NCBI RefSeq assembly: GCF_900108955.1
Contig: NZ_FNYA01000007.1
Location: 62,001 to 126,000 of the forward strand
Source: Flavobacterium terrigena
GTDB taxonomy: Bacteria; Bacteroidota; Bacteroidia; Flavobacteriales; Flavobacteriaceae
Length of the DNA stretch: 64,000 bases
Direction: 5' to 3'
Shown here one piece after another: positions 1 through 7,805 of the stretch (positions within the stretch are counted from its first letter, which is position 1; every line of letters starts with the position of its first letter). A program made the position numbers and the translations under genes. The notes below the pieces were generated by a model, which worked only from the letters and a program-made list of their open reading frames with translations, had not been told where the DNA came from and ran no database searches.

Positions 1-184
1 GACTTCCTTGTGCTCCCAAAACCAAATCTACACCATCTAAATTGCTTTGGTATTTTTCTTCGAATTGTTTTTCAACTAAAATTAAAACTGTTATAATCGC
101 CACTGAAGCCGTTAATAACAAGATGCTTAAAATAGTATTTAATGGCTTAAACCAAATATTTTTCCATGCTAACTTTCCGATCAT
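1..184 (-). CDS. ABC transporter permease, FtsX/MacB type (N-terminal part only)
   Basis: The frame starts with ATG at 184 and runs off the left edge of the window, giving about 61 residues that begin MIGKLAWKNIWFKPLNT. A basic, Trp-rich cytoplasmic start followed by one hydrophobic segment (about residues 16-36, rich in L, I, V, A) and a polar stretch is the usual beginning of FtsX-like permeases of the MacB/LolCE class. Its ATG overlaps the TGA of the upstream ATPase gene (shared ATGA, 181-184), so the two are translationally coupled. By family, the pair would export a substrate or move a lipoprotein from the inner membrane. The substrate cannot be read from this fragment. Confidence 0.85.
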   Translation of the reverse strand, partial: MIGKLAWKNIWFKPLNTILSILLLTASVAIITVLILVEKQFEEKYQSNLDGVDLVLGAQGS

Positions 185-810
185 ACCATTGTAATTTGAT
201 TGGTGAATTTTTCTTTAATACGACTGTCGTGTGTGACAATAATTAAAGCTGTTTTGTATTCTTTAGATAAGGTTTCTAAAAGTTCAATAACGTTATCTGC
301 ATTTTTATCATCTAAACTTGATGTTGGTTCATCAGCTAATAAAACTTTTGGTTCGTTAATTAATGCACGAGCAATAGAAACACGTTGTTGTTGTCCAACA
401 CTCAACTGATTTGGCAATTTATGAGCTTGTTCGGAAATGTCTAATTTGTGTAATAATTCCTTAGCTCGTTTAGTGTGCTTTTTTCCAGATGCTAACCAAC
501 TTGCCATTTCTAAATTTTCCAAAACAGAAAGCGAAGCAATAAAATGTGATTTCTGAAAAACTACACCAATATTTTTTCCTCTAAACTTATCGGCTTTGCT
601 TCCTTTTAGATGGGTAATTTCTTTATTATCAATCATAATTTCACCAGAATTGGGTTGCAATAATCCGGCTAAAATATGTAAGTAAGTCGTTTTTCCTTTA
701 CCAGAATTTCCTGTAACCAAAATCGTATTTCCAGCCTGACAAAATAAATCGGGCATTATGAAAGTCTGATCTTTGTTATAAGAAAACGTAATGTTTTTTG
801 TGCTTATCAT
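181..810 (-). CDS. ABC transporter ATP-binding protein, LolD/MacB-like
   Basis: This 209-residue protein is a complete single ABC ATPase domain. Walker A GNSGKGKTT lies at residues 34-42, the Q-loop Gln at about 86, the signature LSVGQQQR at 136-143, Walker B VLLADEPTS at 156-164, and the switch His in IVTHD at about 194. The length and the LSVGQQQR signature fit the LolD/MacB/FtsE subgroup, whose partner is an FtsX-like permease, and exactly such a permease starts in the 4-bp ATGA overlap just downstream. It would energise the permease from the cytoplasmic face. Family membership is certain. The substrate is unknown, and a LolCDE role is only one possibility. Confidence 0.93.
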   Translation of the reverse strand: MISTKNITFSYNKDQTFIMPDLFCQAGNTILVTGNSGKGKTTYLHILAGLLQPNSGEIMIDNKEITHLKGSKADKFRGKNIGVVFQKSHFIASLSVLENLEMASWLASGKKHTKRAKELLHKLDISEQAHKLPNQLSVGQQQRVSIARALINEPKVLLADEPTSSLDDKNADNVIELLETLSKEYKTALIIVTHDSRIKEKFTNQITMV

Positions 811-899
811 TTCTCTTTATATTATGTTGCAAGATAACAATATTGCCTAAGATTGAAAATCTATTAACAAAATTTTTAATTTTCTGAAATTAAGCGAAT

Positions 900-1370
900 T
901 TAGAATTCATAATCTTCTACTTGCAAACCTTTTTCTTCGTCATGATAAATCGCTAACGAACCATCAATAAAATCGAAATGAATAAAATTTTCGTTTCTAT
1001 TTTCGTAATCAACTACTGTATTTACTGATAATAAAGGCGTTTTTATTTTCTCTTTCCAAATCGTAGCTTCACTAACATTAATTCTTTTTAGAGAAAGTAC
1101 ATCTTGAAACTTAGCAGCCAAAGCTTTTTGTTCTTCTTCAAAATTATAGTTTGCAGAAATGGTATAACCGTTATCTTCTTCATTAATTTTAAAAAAATAA
1201 GTGGCCGTTTTATCAAAAACAATTTCGATAGTATCTACAAAAACAAATTTCTCTTCTGGATTTACTAAATTGATCCAAAAATGATAAAATATTGCCGTTA
1301 TGTTTTGATGTTTTTTTATTTGTGAAACCAATTCTAAATCTTGATTGGTAAATTGATATAATTCGTTCAT
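900..1370 (-). CDS. Hypothetical protein, 156 aa
   Basis: This is an intact, mostly acidic, soluble protein without signal peptide or membrane segment. I do not recognise a domain. It is rich in aromatic and acidic residues (for example DFIDGSLAIYHDEEKG near the C-terminus) and looks like a small cytoplasmic alpha/beta protein. It follows the GxxExxY insertion on the same strand and precedes the ABC pair, with a 90-bp gap to the latter. Before the insertion it probably stood directly behind radC. Codon use resembles its neighbours, so it is likely a resident gene. Confidence 0.7.
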   Translation of the reverse strand: MNELYQFTNQDLELVSQIKKHQNITAIFYHFWINLVNPEEKFVFVDTIEIVFDKTATYFFKINEEDNGYTISANYNFEEEQKALAAKFQDVLSLKRINVSEATIWKEKIKTPLLSVNTVVDYENRNENFIHFDFIDGSLAIYHDEEKGLQVEDYEF

Positions 1371-1424
1371 TTTATTAATCTCTAAAATATATTTGCAAAA
1401 GTAGGTTTTCTATTTTTCTTTTTT

Positions 1425-2001
1425 AAACACATAGGCACATAGTTTCTTTTTTATTTATATTCTGAATAAGAAAATATAGAATTTGTTTCACAAATTAAAA
1501 CACATAGCAATTGATTTGTTTATTTTTCTTCTTTTATTTTAACTTACTATAAATTTCATTAACAAAAGTTTTTTGACCATCTCTAAATATATTATTTGAA
1601 TTGAAGTTAATTAAAATTCCTTTTGGCACTTTTAACAAATTCATATAAGTTAAAACTTGAGATTCAAAAACTGGATGCACTTCAACTACAGATTTCAATT
1701 CTACAACAATACAATTTTCAACCAATAAATCACATCTAAAATTTGAACTCAACTTTTTATCTCTATAAATTATTGGAATACTTTTTTTGGTTTCAAAATT
1801 CAGTTTTCTATACTTTAATTCTTCTTTTAAACATTCATGATAAACGGATTCTAATAAACCTTTCCTTAAAAATTTATGCACTTCAATTGCTGCCCCAATA
1901 ATATCAAAGCTCAATTCTTCTATATATTCTTTATTCATTTTTCTTTTCTATGTTAACTTTTAAAATTCCAGAACTAATCAAACCTATGTGCCTATGTGTT
2001 T
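1425..2001. mobile_element. GxxExxY cassette bounded by 18-bp perfect inverted repeats
   Basis: Two perfect inverted copies of an 18-bp sequence bound the small gene at 1534-1938. The left copy, AAACACATAGGCACATAG, is at 1425-1442 and its exact reverse complement is at 1984-2001. A third, partial copy (AAAACACATAG) lies at 1497-1507. The right repeat ends one base from the radC stop codon (2003), as if the unit had landed directly behind radC. There is no transposase. I infer a small passively mobilised or recombined unit. GxxExxY genes are known to be multicopy and scattered in Bacteroidota genomes, which fits. No target-site duplication was obvious. Confidence 0.6.
1534..1938 (-). CDS. GxxExxY family protein (PD-(D/E)XK-like fold)
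   Basis: This 134-residue protein carries the family-naming motif as GLLESVY at residues 27-33. A nuclease-like core follows: Asp70 in FRCDLLVEN, then VVELKS with Glu80 and Lys82, which match the D...ExK pattern of PD-(D/E)XK enzymes, and a Gln near 94. Family length is about 125-135 aa, so it is full length. The biochemical function of the family is not established. The retained acidic and lysine residues suggest nucleic acid cleavage or binding, but this is inference. The gene is the only coding content between the 18-bp inverted repeats at 1425-1442 and 1984-2001. Confidence 0.88.
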   Translation of the reverse strand: MNKEYIEELSFDIIGAAIEVHKFLRKGLLESVYHECLKEELKYRKLNFETKKSIPIIYRDKKLSSNFRCDLLVENCIVVELKSVVEVHPVFESQVLTYMNLLKVPKGILINFNSNNIFRDGQKTFVNEIYSKLK

Positions 2002-2002
2002 T

Positions 2003-2686
2003 TCAAAAAATCCCGGCATCTCTAAAACTTAAATATCCAAATTCAGTAATAATTATATGATCTTGTACAACAACATCTAAAGTTTGTCCGGCTTGTTTTA
2101 TTCTTTTGGTAAGAAACAAATCGGATTCACTGGCTTGTAATTTTCCAGAAGGATGATTGTGACATAAAATTATAGAAGTTGCATGATATTCGAAAGCAGT
2201 TTTAAAAACCATCCTGTTATCTACAATTGTTCCCGTAATTCCGCCTTTGCTGATTTGCGATTTATGAATCACTTTATTCGAATTATTTAAATACAACACC
2301 CAAAATTCTTCGTGTGGTAATTCACCAATAATGGGCTGCATAATTTCGAACGTTTTTTTGCTTGAAGTAATGTGAGGTAATTCGGTAGCGTCTTCTAATC
2401 TTCTTCTTCGACCTAATTCTAAAGCAGCAACGATTGTGATGGCTTTTGCTTCGCCAATTCCTTTAAATTGCGTCAATTGATTGATAGAAAGTTTACTGAG
2501 TTGATTGAGATTATTATTGGAAGCTGCTAAAATGCGCTGACACAATTGCACAGCACTTTCGTTTCTGGAGCCAGAGCCGATTAATATTGCTAATAATTCG
2601 GAATCGGATAAGGTAGATTTACCTTTAAGTTGTAGTTTTTCACGTGGACGATCATCTTCAGCCCACTGATTAATTGGCGTATACAT
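2003..2686 (-). CDS. radC: RadC family JAB/MPN domain protein
   Basis: RadC proteins combine an N-terminal helix-hairpin-helix region with a C-terminal JAMM (MPN) metal-binding domain. Here the HhH stretch is FKGIGEAKAITIVAALE (residues 74-90), a glutamate pair lies in LPHEEFWVLYL (123-133), and the JAMM signature is complete: HNHPSG at 176-181 with Ser186 and Asp189. I chose the ATG at 2686, giving MYTPINQWAEDDRPREK and 227 residues, because homologues begin just before the WAEDDRPREK motif. The frame stays open 32 codons further upstream without recognisable homology. Despite its name, a direct DNA repair role is doubtful for the family. The start lies about 100 bp from a divergent lipoprotein gene. 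Confidence 0.93.
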   Translation of the reverse strand: MYTPINQWAEDDRPREKLQLKGKSTLSDSELLAILIGSGSRNESAVQLCQRILAASNNNLNQLSKLSINQLTQFKGIGEAKAITIVAALELGRRRRLEDATELPHITSSKKTFEIMQPIIGELPHEEFWVLYLNNSNKVIHKSQISKGGITGTIVDNRMVFKTAFEYHATSIILCHNHPSGKLQASESDLFLTKRIKQAGQTLDVVVQDHIIITEFGYLSFRDAGIF

Positions 2687-2788
2687 AAAATTTATTTTGG
2701 CGTTTATAAAAACCAAATCTAAAATTATTTTTAAATCTTTCAAAATAAAATGGTTAGAAATACGTTTCATTATTAAAATCACATCGCT

Positions 2789-3439
2789 ATGAATTACATT
2801 TTAATTTTCGTCTTTTTATTGAGTTTTACTTCTTGCAAAAAACAAGAAAAGCTTTCAGATAACAACATTTTAATTTCTAAAAATCAAGAAATTGCTCCAA
2901 TTGAAAACCCAACTTCTTTCGCAGAAAAACTATCAAATGCGGCTATTTCAATTATTGATGCAACTGTGGTTTATACTCCAGATTATGTAAAATTAAAATA
3001 TCCGAATGGCGATGTGCCTGCAAAAACTGGTGTTTGCACAGATGTGATTATTCGTGCGTATAGAAAACTGAATATCGATTTACAGAAAGAAGTTCACGAA
3101 GATATGGTGGCAAATTTCACCAAATATCCGAATTTAGAAAAATGGGGTTTGAAAACAACCGACAAAAATATTGATCACAGAAGAGTACCGAATTTGGAAG
3201 TTTTCTTTGGTAGAAAAGGAAAACCATTACCAATTTCTCAAAACGCAAGTGATTACAAAACAGGAGAAATTGTAACTTGGATGATTAATGATAAATTACC
3301 ACATATTGGAATTGTCACACATTTAAAATCGGAAGATGGTAAACGCAATTTAATTGTCCACAATGTTGGTGGCGGACAAGTTTTAGAAGATTGCTTGTTT
3401 AGTTATACGATTGTTGGCCATTTTAGTTATGAGAAATAA
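2789..3439 (+). CDS. DUF1287 lipoprotein (NlpC/P60-like fold)
   Basis: This 216-residue protein starts with a lipoprotein signal peptide whose lipobox LSFTSC places the lipidated cysteine at residue 16. The body matches DUF1287: TGVCTDVIIRAYR (residues 80-92) with probable nucleophile Cys83, FTKYPNLEKW, HRRVPNL, and the tail LPHIGIVTH with His172, then HNVGGG. Cys plus His in this order suggests a papain-like NlpC/P60 relative, perhaps acting on peptidoglycan peptides, but the family has no proven activity that I know of. It is transcribed divergently from radC and ends at a shared bidirectional terminator facing mpl. Confidence 0.85.
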   Translation: MNYILIFVFLLSFTSCKKQEKLSDNNILISKNQEIAPIENPTSFAEKLSNAAISIIDATVVYTPDYVKLKYPNGDVPAKTGVCTDVIIRAYRKLNIDLQKEVHEDMVANFTKYPNLEKWGLKTTDKNIDHRRVPNLEVFFGRKGKPLPISQNASDYKTGEIVTWMINDKLPHIGIVTHLKSEDGKRNLIVHNVGGGQVLEDCLFSYTIVGHFSYEK

Positions 3440-3444
3440 AAAAC

Positions 3445-3479
3445 AAACCCTCCAAGAGTTCAAAACTCTTGGAGGGTTT
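3445..3479. terminator. Bidirectional terminator between DUF1287 gene and mpl
   Basis: A perfect 16-bp stem (3445-3460 with 3464-3479) has a CAA loop. It begins AAACCCTCCAAGAGTT and has A and T runs at its two ends, so it can work in both directions between convergent genes. The complete 35-bp sequence recurs identically at 57623-57657. Confidence 0.85.
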
Positions 3480-3504
3480 AAAATATTAGCAAATTGACTA
3501 ATCG

Positions 3505-4860
3505 TTAATTGACTAATTTTTTCACATCATCAAAATTCAATCCGCCATAATTTCCTGAACTCATTAAAAGTAAAGCAGAATTATTAAAATCTTGAGCAAA
3601 TAAATAATCCTTAAATTCTGTTGAATTTGTATAAATGATTAAATCTTTTCTATTAAATGATTGTGCAATTTGTTCGTAAGAAACTTCATCTAATTGTTTA
3701 ATTTTTACCGCGTCTGGCGAATAAAATACTACTGCAACATCGGCTGCGTCTAAAGCACCTTCGTATTCTTTTAAGAATTCTGCATTTAAACTACTATACG
3801 TGTGCAATTCTAAACAAGCAATTAATTTTCTATCTGGATATTGCGATTTCACAGCTTTTGTAGTCGCAGAAACTTTACTTGGCGAATGTGCAAAATCTTT
3901 ATAAGCTACTTTATTATTTCCTTCAGCAATTTTTTCTAAACGTTTGCTTGCACCTTTGAAACTCGCAATTGCTTCGTAAAAATCAACTTCATCTACGCCC
4001 ATACATTGGCAAATCCATTTCGCTCCAGCTAAATTATTTAAATTATGAGCTCCAAAAACCTCAATTGGCATTGGTCCTTCTGGTGTGTCTAATAAAGTTG
4101 TTCCGTTTTCTACCGAATAACTTGGTGTTTGATACGCAATTTTACGAATTGGATTCGTAGTTTCTTCAGCAACTTGTTTTACAGTTGGGTCTTCTTCATT
4201 ATAAATTAAAACTCCACCATTTGTAATTTGTGAAGTGAAAATACTAAATTGTTCTACATAGTTTTCAAACGTTGGAAACACGTTAATATGATCCCAAGCA
4301 ATTCCTGAAAGTAAAGCAATATTTGGTTGATACAAATGGAATTTTGGTCGTCTATCCATCGGAGATGATAAATATTCGTCACCTTCTAAAACAATAAAAT
4401 CGTTCGTTTCTGTTAAGTGAACCATCGTATCGAAACCTTCTAATTGTGCGCCAACCATATAATCCACTTCAATATTATGATAATGCATTACGTGTAAAAT
4501 CATAGAAGTAATTGTTGTTTTTCCGTGCGAACCACCAATAACTACTCGCGTTTTATTTTTAGATTGTTCGTATAAAAATTCTGGATACGAATAAATTTTC
4601 AAACCTAATTCCTGAGCTTTCAATAATTCTGGATTATCCGCTTTGGCGTGCATTCCTAAAATAATTGCTTCAATATCTGACGTGATTTTTTCTGGAAACC
4701 AACCCATTTCAACAGGCAATAATCCTTTTTTTTCTAATCGAGATTTTGAAGGTTCAAAAATAGCATCATCGCTACCTGTAACTTGATATCCTTTATTGTG
4801 TAAGGCTAATGCTAAATTGTGCATGGCTGCTCCGCCAATGGCTATGAAATGTGTTCTCAT
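3505..4860 (-). CDS. mpl: UDP-N-acetylmuramate:L-Ala-gamma-D-Glu-meso-DAP ligase (murein recycling)
   Basis: Mpl attaches recycled murein tripeptide to UDP-MurNAc in the cytoplasm. The 451-residue protein has the Mur-ligase layout: an N-terminal Rossmann domain (HFIAIGGAAMHNLA, residues 4-17), the P-loop GGSHGKTT at 109-116, a central ATPase part with VLEGDEYLSSPMDRRPKF (the DRRPKF segment is typical of Mpl rather than MurC), and a C-terminal domain with DFAHSPSKV. I start at the ATG at 4860 (MRTHFIAIGG). The frame extends 18 codons upstream but without family similarity. MurC itself is a different gene at 44113-45462, which supports the Mpl call. It is convergent with the DUF1287 gene, another possible murein-related protein. 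Confidence 0.9.
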   Translation of the reverse strand: MRTHFIAIGGAAMHNLALALHNKGYQVTGSDDAIFEPSKSRLEKKGLLPVEMGWFPEKITSDIEAIILGMHAKADNPELLKAQELGLKIYSYPEFLYEQSKNKTRVVIGGSHGKTTITSMILHVMHYHNIEVDYMVGAQLEGFDTMVHLTETNDFIVLEGDEYLSSPMDRRPKFHLYQPNIALLSGIAWDHINVFPTFENYVEQFSIFTSQITNGGVLIYNEEDPTVKQVAEETTNPIRKIAYQTPSYSVENGTTLLDTPEGPMPIEVFGAHNLNNLAGAKWICQCMGVDEVDFYEAIASFKGASKRLEKIAEGNNKVAYKDFAHSPSKVSATTKAVKSQYPDRKLIACLELHTYSSLNAEFLKEYEGALDAADVAVVFYSPDAVKIKQLDEVSYEQIAQSFNRKDLIIYTNSTEFKDYLFAQDFNNSALLLMSSGNYGGLNFDDVKKLVN

Positions 4861-4928
4861 TGTATGTTGAATTGTTAGGTTGTTAAGTTGTTTTTTCGAA
4901 AAACGAATCAACAATTAAACCTTAATAT

Positions 4929-5603
4929 TTACTTTTTAATACTTAATGCTTTTGTTTTGTCTTTTAGTTTATTCAAATATAAATCGTAAAGCTTAGCATA
5001 CGTTGTTGCCGATTTCCCAATTTGATGCGCTTTTAGTAAATTCACTTCAGCGGCTTTATATCTTTTGTAATATATGTCAATATATCCTTTGGCTAAATAA
5101 CCGTCAACTTTTGAAATAGCTAAAAGTTCATCGGCGTATTTAGTTCCTTTTTTTTCACTTCCTCCAACAATTCCAGGCAATTCAATATAAAAAATCACTA
5201 ACGCCCAACGAGTTTCAATGTGTTTTTTATCTAAAGTTGCAGCTGTAAGAAAAGCAGTCTCAATATCGTCAATCATACCAAAAGCAGTAAATTTATTGAC
5301 TGATTTTGCTTTCATTCCCAGAGCAGCTCCATATTTAAACCAATAATTAGCGCTATTTGGATTTTGGTTTTTTAACATCTTATAATGGTCAATTGCAACA
5401 TTCCATTTTTTAGAATTCCCAGCAATATCACCTAAATATTCAATTGTTTTTTGATGATTAGGAACAGATTTCAAATAACTTTCAAATAAACCTTTCGCTT
5501 CCATATATTTTTTTTCTTTAAATAGCTTTTCAGCTTTCTCAAACAAAGTCTGAGAAAACAAGCATTGGGAAAATAATATAAAAAGAAAAGTGATTTTTTT
5601 CAT
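4929..5603 (-). CDS. Secreted tetratricopeptide repeat protein
   Basis: This 224-residue protein has a Sec signal peptide (MKKITFLFILFSQCLFSQ) followed by TPR-like helical repeats. The repeats include FEKAEKLFKEKKYMEAKGLFE (about 21-41), IEYLGDIAGNSKKWNVAIDHY and YWFKYGAALGMKA, with the spaced A/G/Y pattern of TPRs. It would be periplasmic and most likely a protein-interaction scaffold. No enzyme motif is seen. It lies between the FemAB-like gene and mpl on the same strand. A terminator at 5653-5690 separates it from the former, so it probably has its own promoter. Confidence 0.82.
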   Translation of the reverse strand: MKKITFLFILFSQCLFSQTLFEKAEKLFKEKKYMEAKGLFESYLKSVPNHQKTIEYLGDIAGNSKKWNVAIDHYKMLKNQNPNSANYWFKYGAALGMKAKSVNKFTAFGMIDDIETAFLTAATLDKKHIETRWALVIFYIELPGIVGGSEKKGTKYADELLAISKVDGYLAKGYIDIYYKRYKAAEVNLLKAHQIGKSATTYAKLYDLYLNKLKDKTKALSIKK

Positions 5604-5652
5604 GAGTTTAAAATGTTCCCAAAAATAAGAAAAACAATTAGTTTATTTCAAT

Positions 5653-5690
5653 AAAAAAATCCGTTCTAAATATCAGAACGGATTTTTTTT
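5653..5690 (-). terminator. Rho-independent terminator of the FemAB-like gene
   Basis: AAAATCCGTTCT and AGAACGGATTTT form a stem of more than 12 bp with a short AAATATC loop and A/T runs on both sides. It stands just after the stop of the minus-strand gene at 5695. Confidence 0.8.
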
Positions 5691-5694
5691 ATAT

Positions 5695-6840
5695 TTATTT
5701 AAAAGGATGGCGTTGTTGCCAAACGGCTTCTGGTTCTAAGTTTTTGAAAATTTTACCTAAAAACTTATTGACTACTTTATTTCTGTGGTAAATAAAACCC
5801 GACATCATTACAGGCGTCGCTCCTATTGAACTTTTAATTTCTAAAGCCGTTCTTCCGAAAATGATTTTCTTAAATTGATGTGTAATTCCGAATTCGGTCA
5901 TATTATACAACATATTCAAATACAACATTTTTTCTTTTTGAACATGGTCGTCATAACCTAAAAAATAAGTTTCTAAAACGGTATCATTCAATAAAACAGA
6001 ATGAAATCCAATTAGTTTATCTTCTAAAAAGTAACCGAAAATTTTAAAACCATTTCCACATTCTTTTTTAAACGTAGAGAAATGATTTTCGGCTAAGAAA
6101 AAAGTATTGAAAGGTGCGTTTTTAGCCACGTGATGATACAATTCATTTATTCTTTTTTCATGAAAAACAACTTCTTCAACTTCTAATTCTTTTACTAAAA
6201 TGCCATCAAATTTTTTGTGAGATCTTTTGTATTGATCTCTGTATTTTTTCGAAAATGAATTATAATAATCTTCAACAGAAAGCCAAGTAGAAGTCAATTC
6301 AAAAATCATATTCGGTTGTGTATTGAATTCGTACACATCGGCAAAAGCGTGATTTTTAAATTCGATAGCGCAATCCTGATAAAAATCTTTAAAGGAAACC
6401 AAATGAATTTTTATTCCTTTTTGTTTGAAATACGCTACTAATTCCTGAGAACATTGCATCAAAACGGTACTCACTTCTTGAAAATTAATTTCTTTATTGA
6501 AAGTGAAACTATTTTGGCCCGTAATCATATTGTTTCCTAGAAACAACGTATGAGAAGCAAAGTTTCTGAAAATAAAATTTCGAATATAGGTTTTAAAACA
6601 ATTGTCTCTTTCTCCAAAAGATTCTAGCTTATTTAAATCTAAATATTGAGCCAATGACACACCAATTAATTCGGAATTTTCATAAAAACCAATATAAAAG
6701 CATTGCATATTAGTTGGAGCAGAAAGTTCCAAAACCTTTAAATACGGAAGTTGTAGAAAATGGTTGGCAGATGCTACTGCGTTCCAATTTTCTGGCAAGT
6801 CATTAATCGTATCGAATATTTTTATAGTAATTTTTTCCAA
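5695..6840 (-). CDS. GNAT/FemAB-like acyltransferase family protein
   Basis: This 381-residue soluble protein resembles the FemAB/peptidogalycan-type GNAT proteins. An N-terminal half contains FLQLPYLKVLE and FYIGFYENSELIGVSLAQ. The C-terminal acyltransferase half contains SKKYRDQYKRSHKKF, FKIFGYFLEDKLIGFHSVLL and YFLGYDDHVQKEKMLYLNML, the alternating pattern of GNAT beta strands. Members transfer acyl or aminoacyl groups, often in envelope metabolism. The acceptor here is unknown. It lies upstream of the TPR gene and near mpl, which is compatible with an envelope role but does not prove it. Confidence 0.7.
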   Translation of the reverse strand: MEKITIKIFDTINDLPENWNAVASANHFLQLPYLKVLELSAPTNMQCFYIGFYENSELIGVSLAQYLDLNKLESFGERDNCFKTYIRNFIFRNFASHTLFLGNNMITGQNSFTFNKEINFQEVSTVLMQCSQELVAYFKQKGIKIHLVSFKDFYQDCAIEFKNHAFADVYEFNTQPNMIFELTSTWLSVEDYYNSFSKKYRDQYKRSHKKFDGILVKELEVEEVVFHEKRINELYHHVAKNAPFNTFFLAENHFSTFKKECGNGFKIFGYFLEDKLIGFHSVLLNDTVLETYFLGYDDHVQKEKMLYLNMLYNMTEFGITHQFKKIIFGRTALEIKSSIGATPVMMSGFIYHRNKVVNKFLGKIFKNLEPEAVWQQRHPFK

Positions 6841-6848
6841 GGCATAAA

Positions 6849-6877
6849 AAAGTCCTACAAATGTAGGACTTCTATTT
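6849..6877 (-). terminator. Terminator after the DUF1761 gene
   Basis: AAGTCCTAC (6850-6858) pairs with GTAGGACTT (6863-6871) around an AAAT loop. On the minus strand it is followed by a run of T residues just after the DUF1761 stop at 6894. Confidence 0.7.
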
Positions 6878-6893
6878 TATAATAAAATGTTAA

Positions 6894-7382
6894 TTATTTC
6901 CATCCACAAATAATTGCACCCATGATTGTTAATGTTACCATCCAAAATCCGCTTGTAACTAGAATATACTTCCAAGATTTTTGCTCAAACAAACTATTGA
7001 TGGCTGTGATTGGCATAACAAATAATAATCCAGTGATAAATCCGTGAAGTGCTCCATGTTGAAAACTTCTAAATGCATCCCCGTATTCAGTCATAAAAGC
7101 AAAATAAGATGATGCAGGATCAATTTTTGATGGATCGCCACCAATCATTCCCATAGCCCCGAATTGATGAATCACCATTCCTGACAACATGAATGAAATT
7201 AAAAATGAATAAACAATAGTCAATCCGAAGATTTTAATCATATTTCCTTGTTGGGCTTTTTCCTCGGTCATTCCGGTTTCGTTCATCCAAATGGTTCCAA
7301 AAACTTTCGGATTATACCAAATAAAACCTACAACTAATGATACTAATGTTGCTGCTAAAATTGCGTAAAAGTTAAAATCCAT
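6894..7382 (-). CDS. DUF1761 family membrane protein
   Basis: This 162-residue polytopic membrane protein has about four hydrophobic segments (roughly residues 5-24, 50-72, 110-130 and 138-160). The N-terminal signature GFIWYNPKVFGTIWMNETGM followed by TEEKA is characteristic of DUF1761. The family has no proven function. It is separated by about 60 bp from the HMA-domain gene upstream on the same strand and may be co-transcribed with it. A terminator at 6849-6877 closes the transcript. Confidence 0.85.
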   Translation of the reverse strand: MDFNFYAILAATLVSLVVGFIWYNPKVFGTIWMNETGMTEEKAQQGNMIKIFGLTIVYSFLISFMLSGMVIHQFGAMGMIGGDPSKIDPASSYFAFMTEYGDAFRSFQHGALHGFITGLLFVMPITAINSLFEQKSWKYILVTSGFWMVTLTIMGAIICGWK

Positions 7383-7441
7383 AATAAATAATTTAATTGT
7401 TAGTTAAACCAAATATAATAAATTATTTTAAATTACATCAA

Positions 7442-7792
7442 TTAGTGTCCTTCTTGGGTTCTGTATTTACAACATCCGTGAACTTTATCATATTCAGCAT
7501 CAGTTGCTTTTACGTCTTGCGTATCATGACCTGCTTTTGCAATTGCTTTTTCCACATCTAAAATTGTACATTTGGTTTCATCAATAATTAAATGTAAATC
7601 TTGATGATCTGCATGCCATTCTGCACTTTTAACTCCTTTTACAGAATAGGCAGCTTTTTCAATACGTTTTTCGCACATATCACAAACTCCAGAAACGGCA
7701 ACTTCAACTTTTTTGTTTTTATTCGGTTTGTCTTGTGCGTTTGCATTCATTCCTAAAACGGCGAACAATGCTACTAATACTAATTTTCTCAT
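7442..7792 (-). CDS. Periplasmic heavy-metal-associated (HMA) domain protein
   Basis: This 116-residue protein has a signal peptide (MRKLVLVALFAVLGMNANAQ). It is then a single HMA ferredoxin-like domain with the metal-binding motif GVCDMCEKRIE (Cys37 and Cys40), the later EKAIAKAGHDT helix, and an extra HGCCKY tail with Cys107 and Cys108 followed by HEGH-like residues at the end. It is MerP/CopZ-like but exported, so it probably carries a soft metal such as copper in the periplasm. It lies 13 bp downstream of the TonB-dependent receptor gene and is clearly in one operon with it. Confidence 0.88.
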   Translation of the reverse strand: MRKLVLVALFAVLGMNANAQDKPNKNKKVEVAVSGVCDMCEKRIEKAAYSVKGVKSAEWHADHQDLHLIIDETKCTILDVEKAIAKAGHDTQDVKATDAEYDKVHGCCKYRTQEGH

Positions 7793-7805
7793 GCTTTATA
7801 TTTTT

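Noticed and set aside
2687..2782. N-terminal extension of RadC
   Set aside because: 32 hydrophobic/basic residues without similarity precede the conserved start region.
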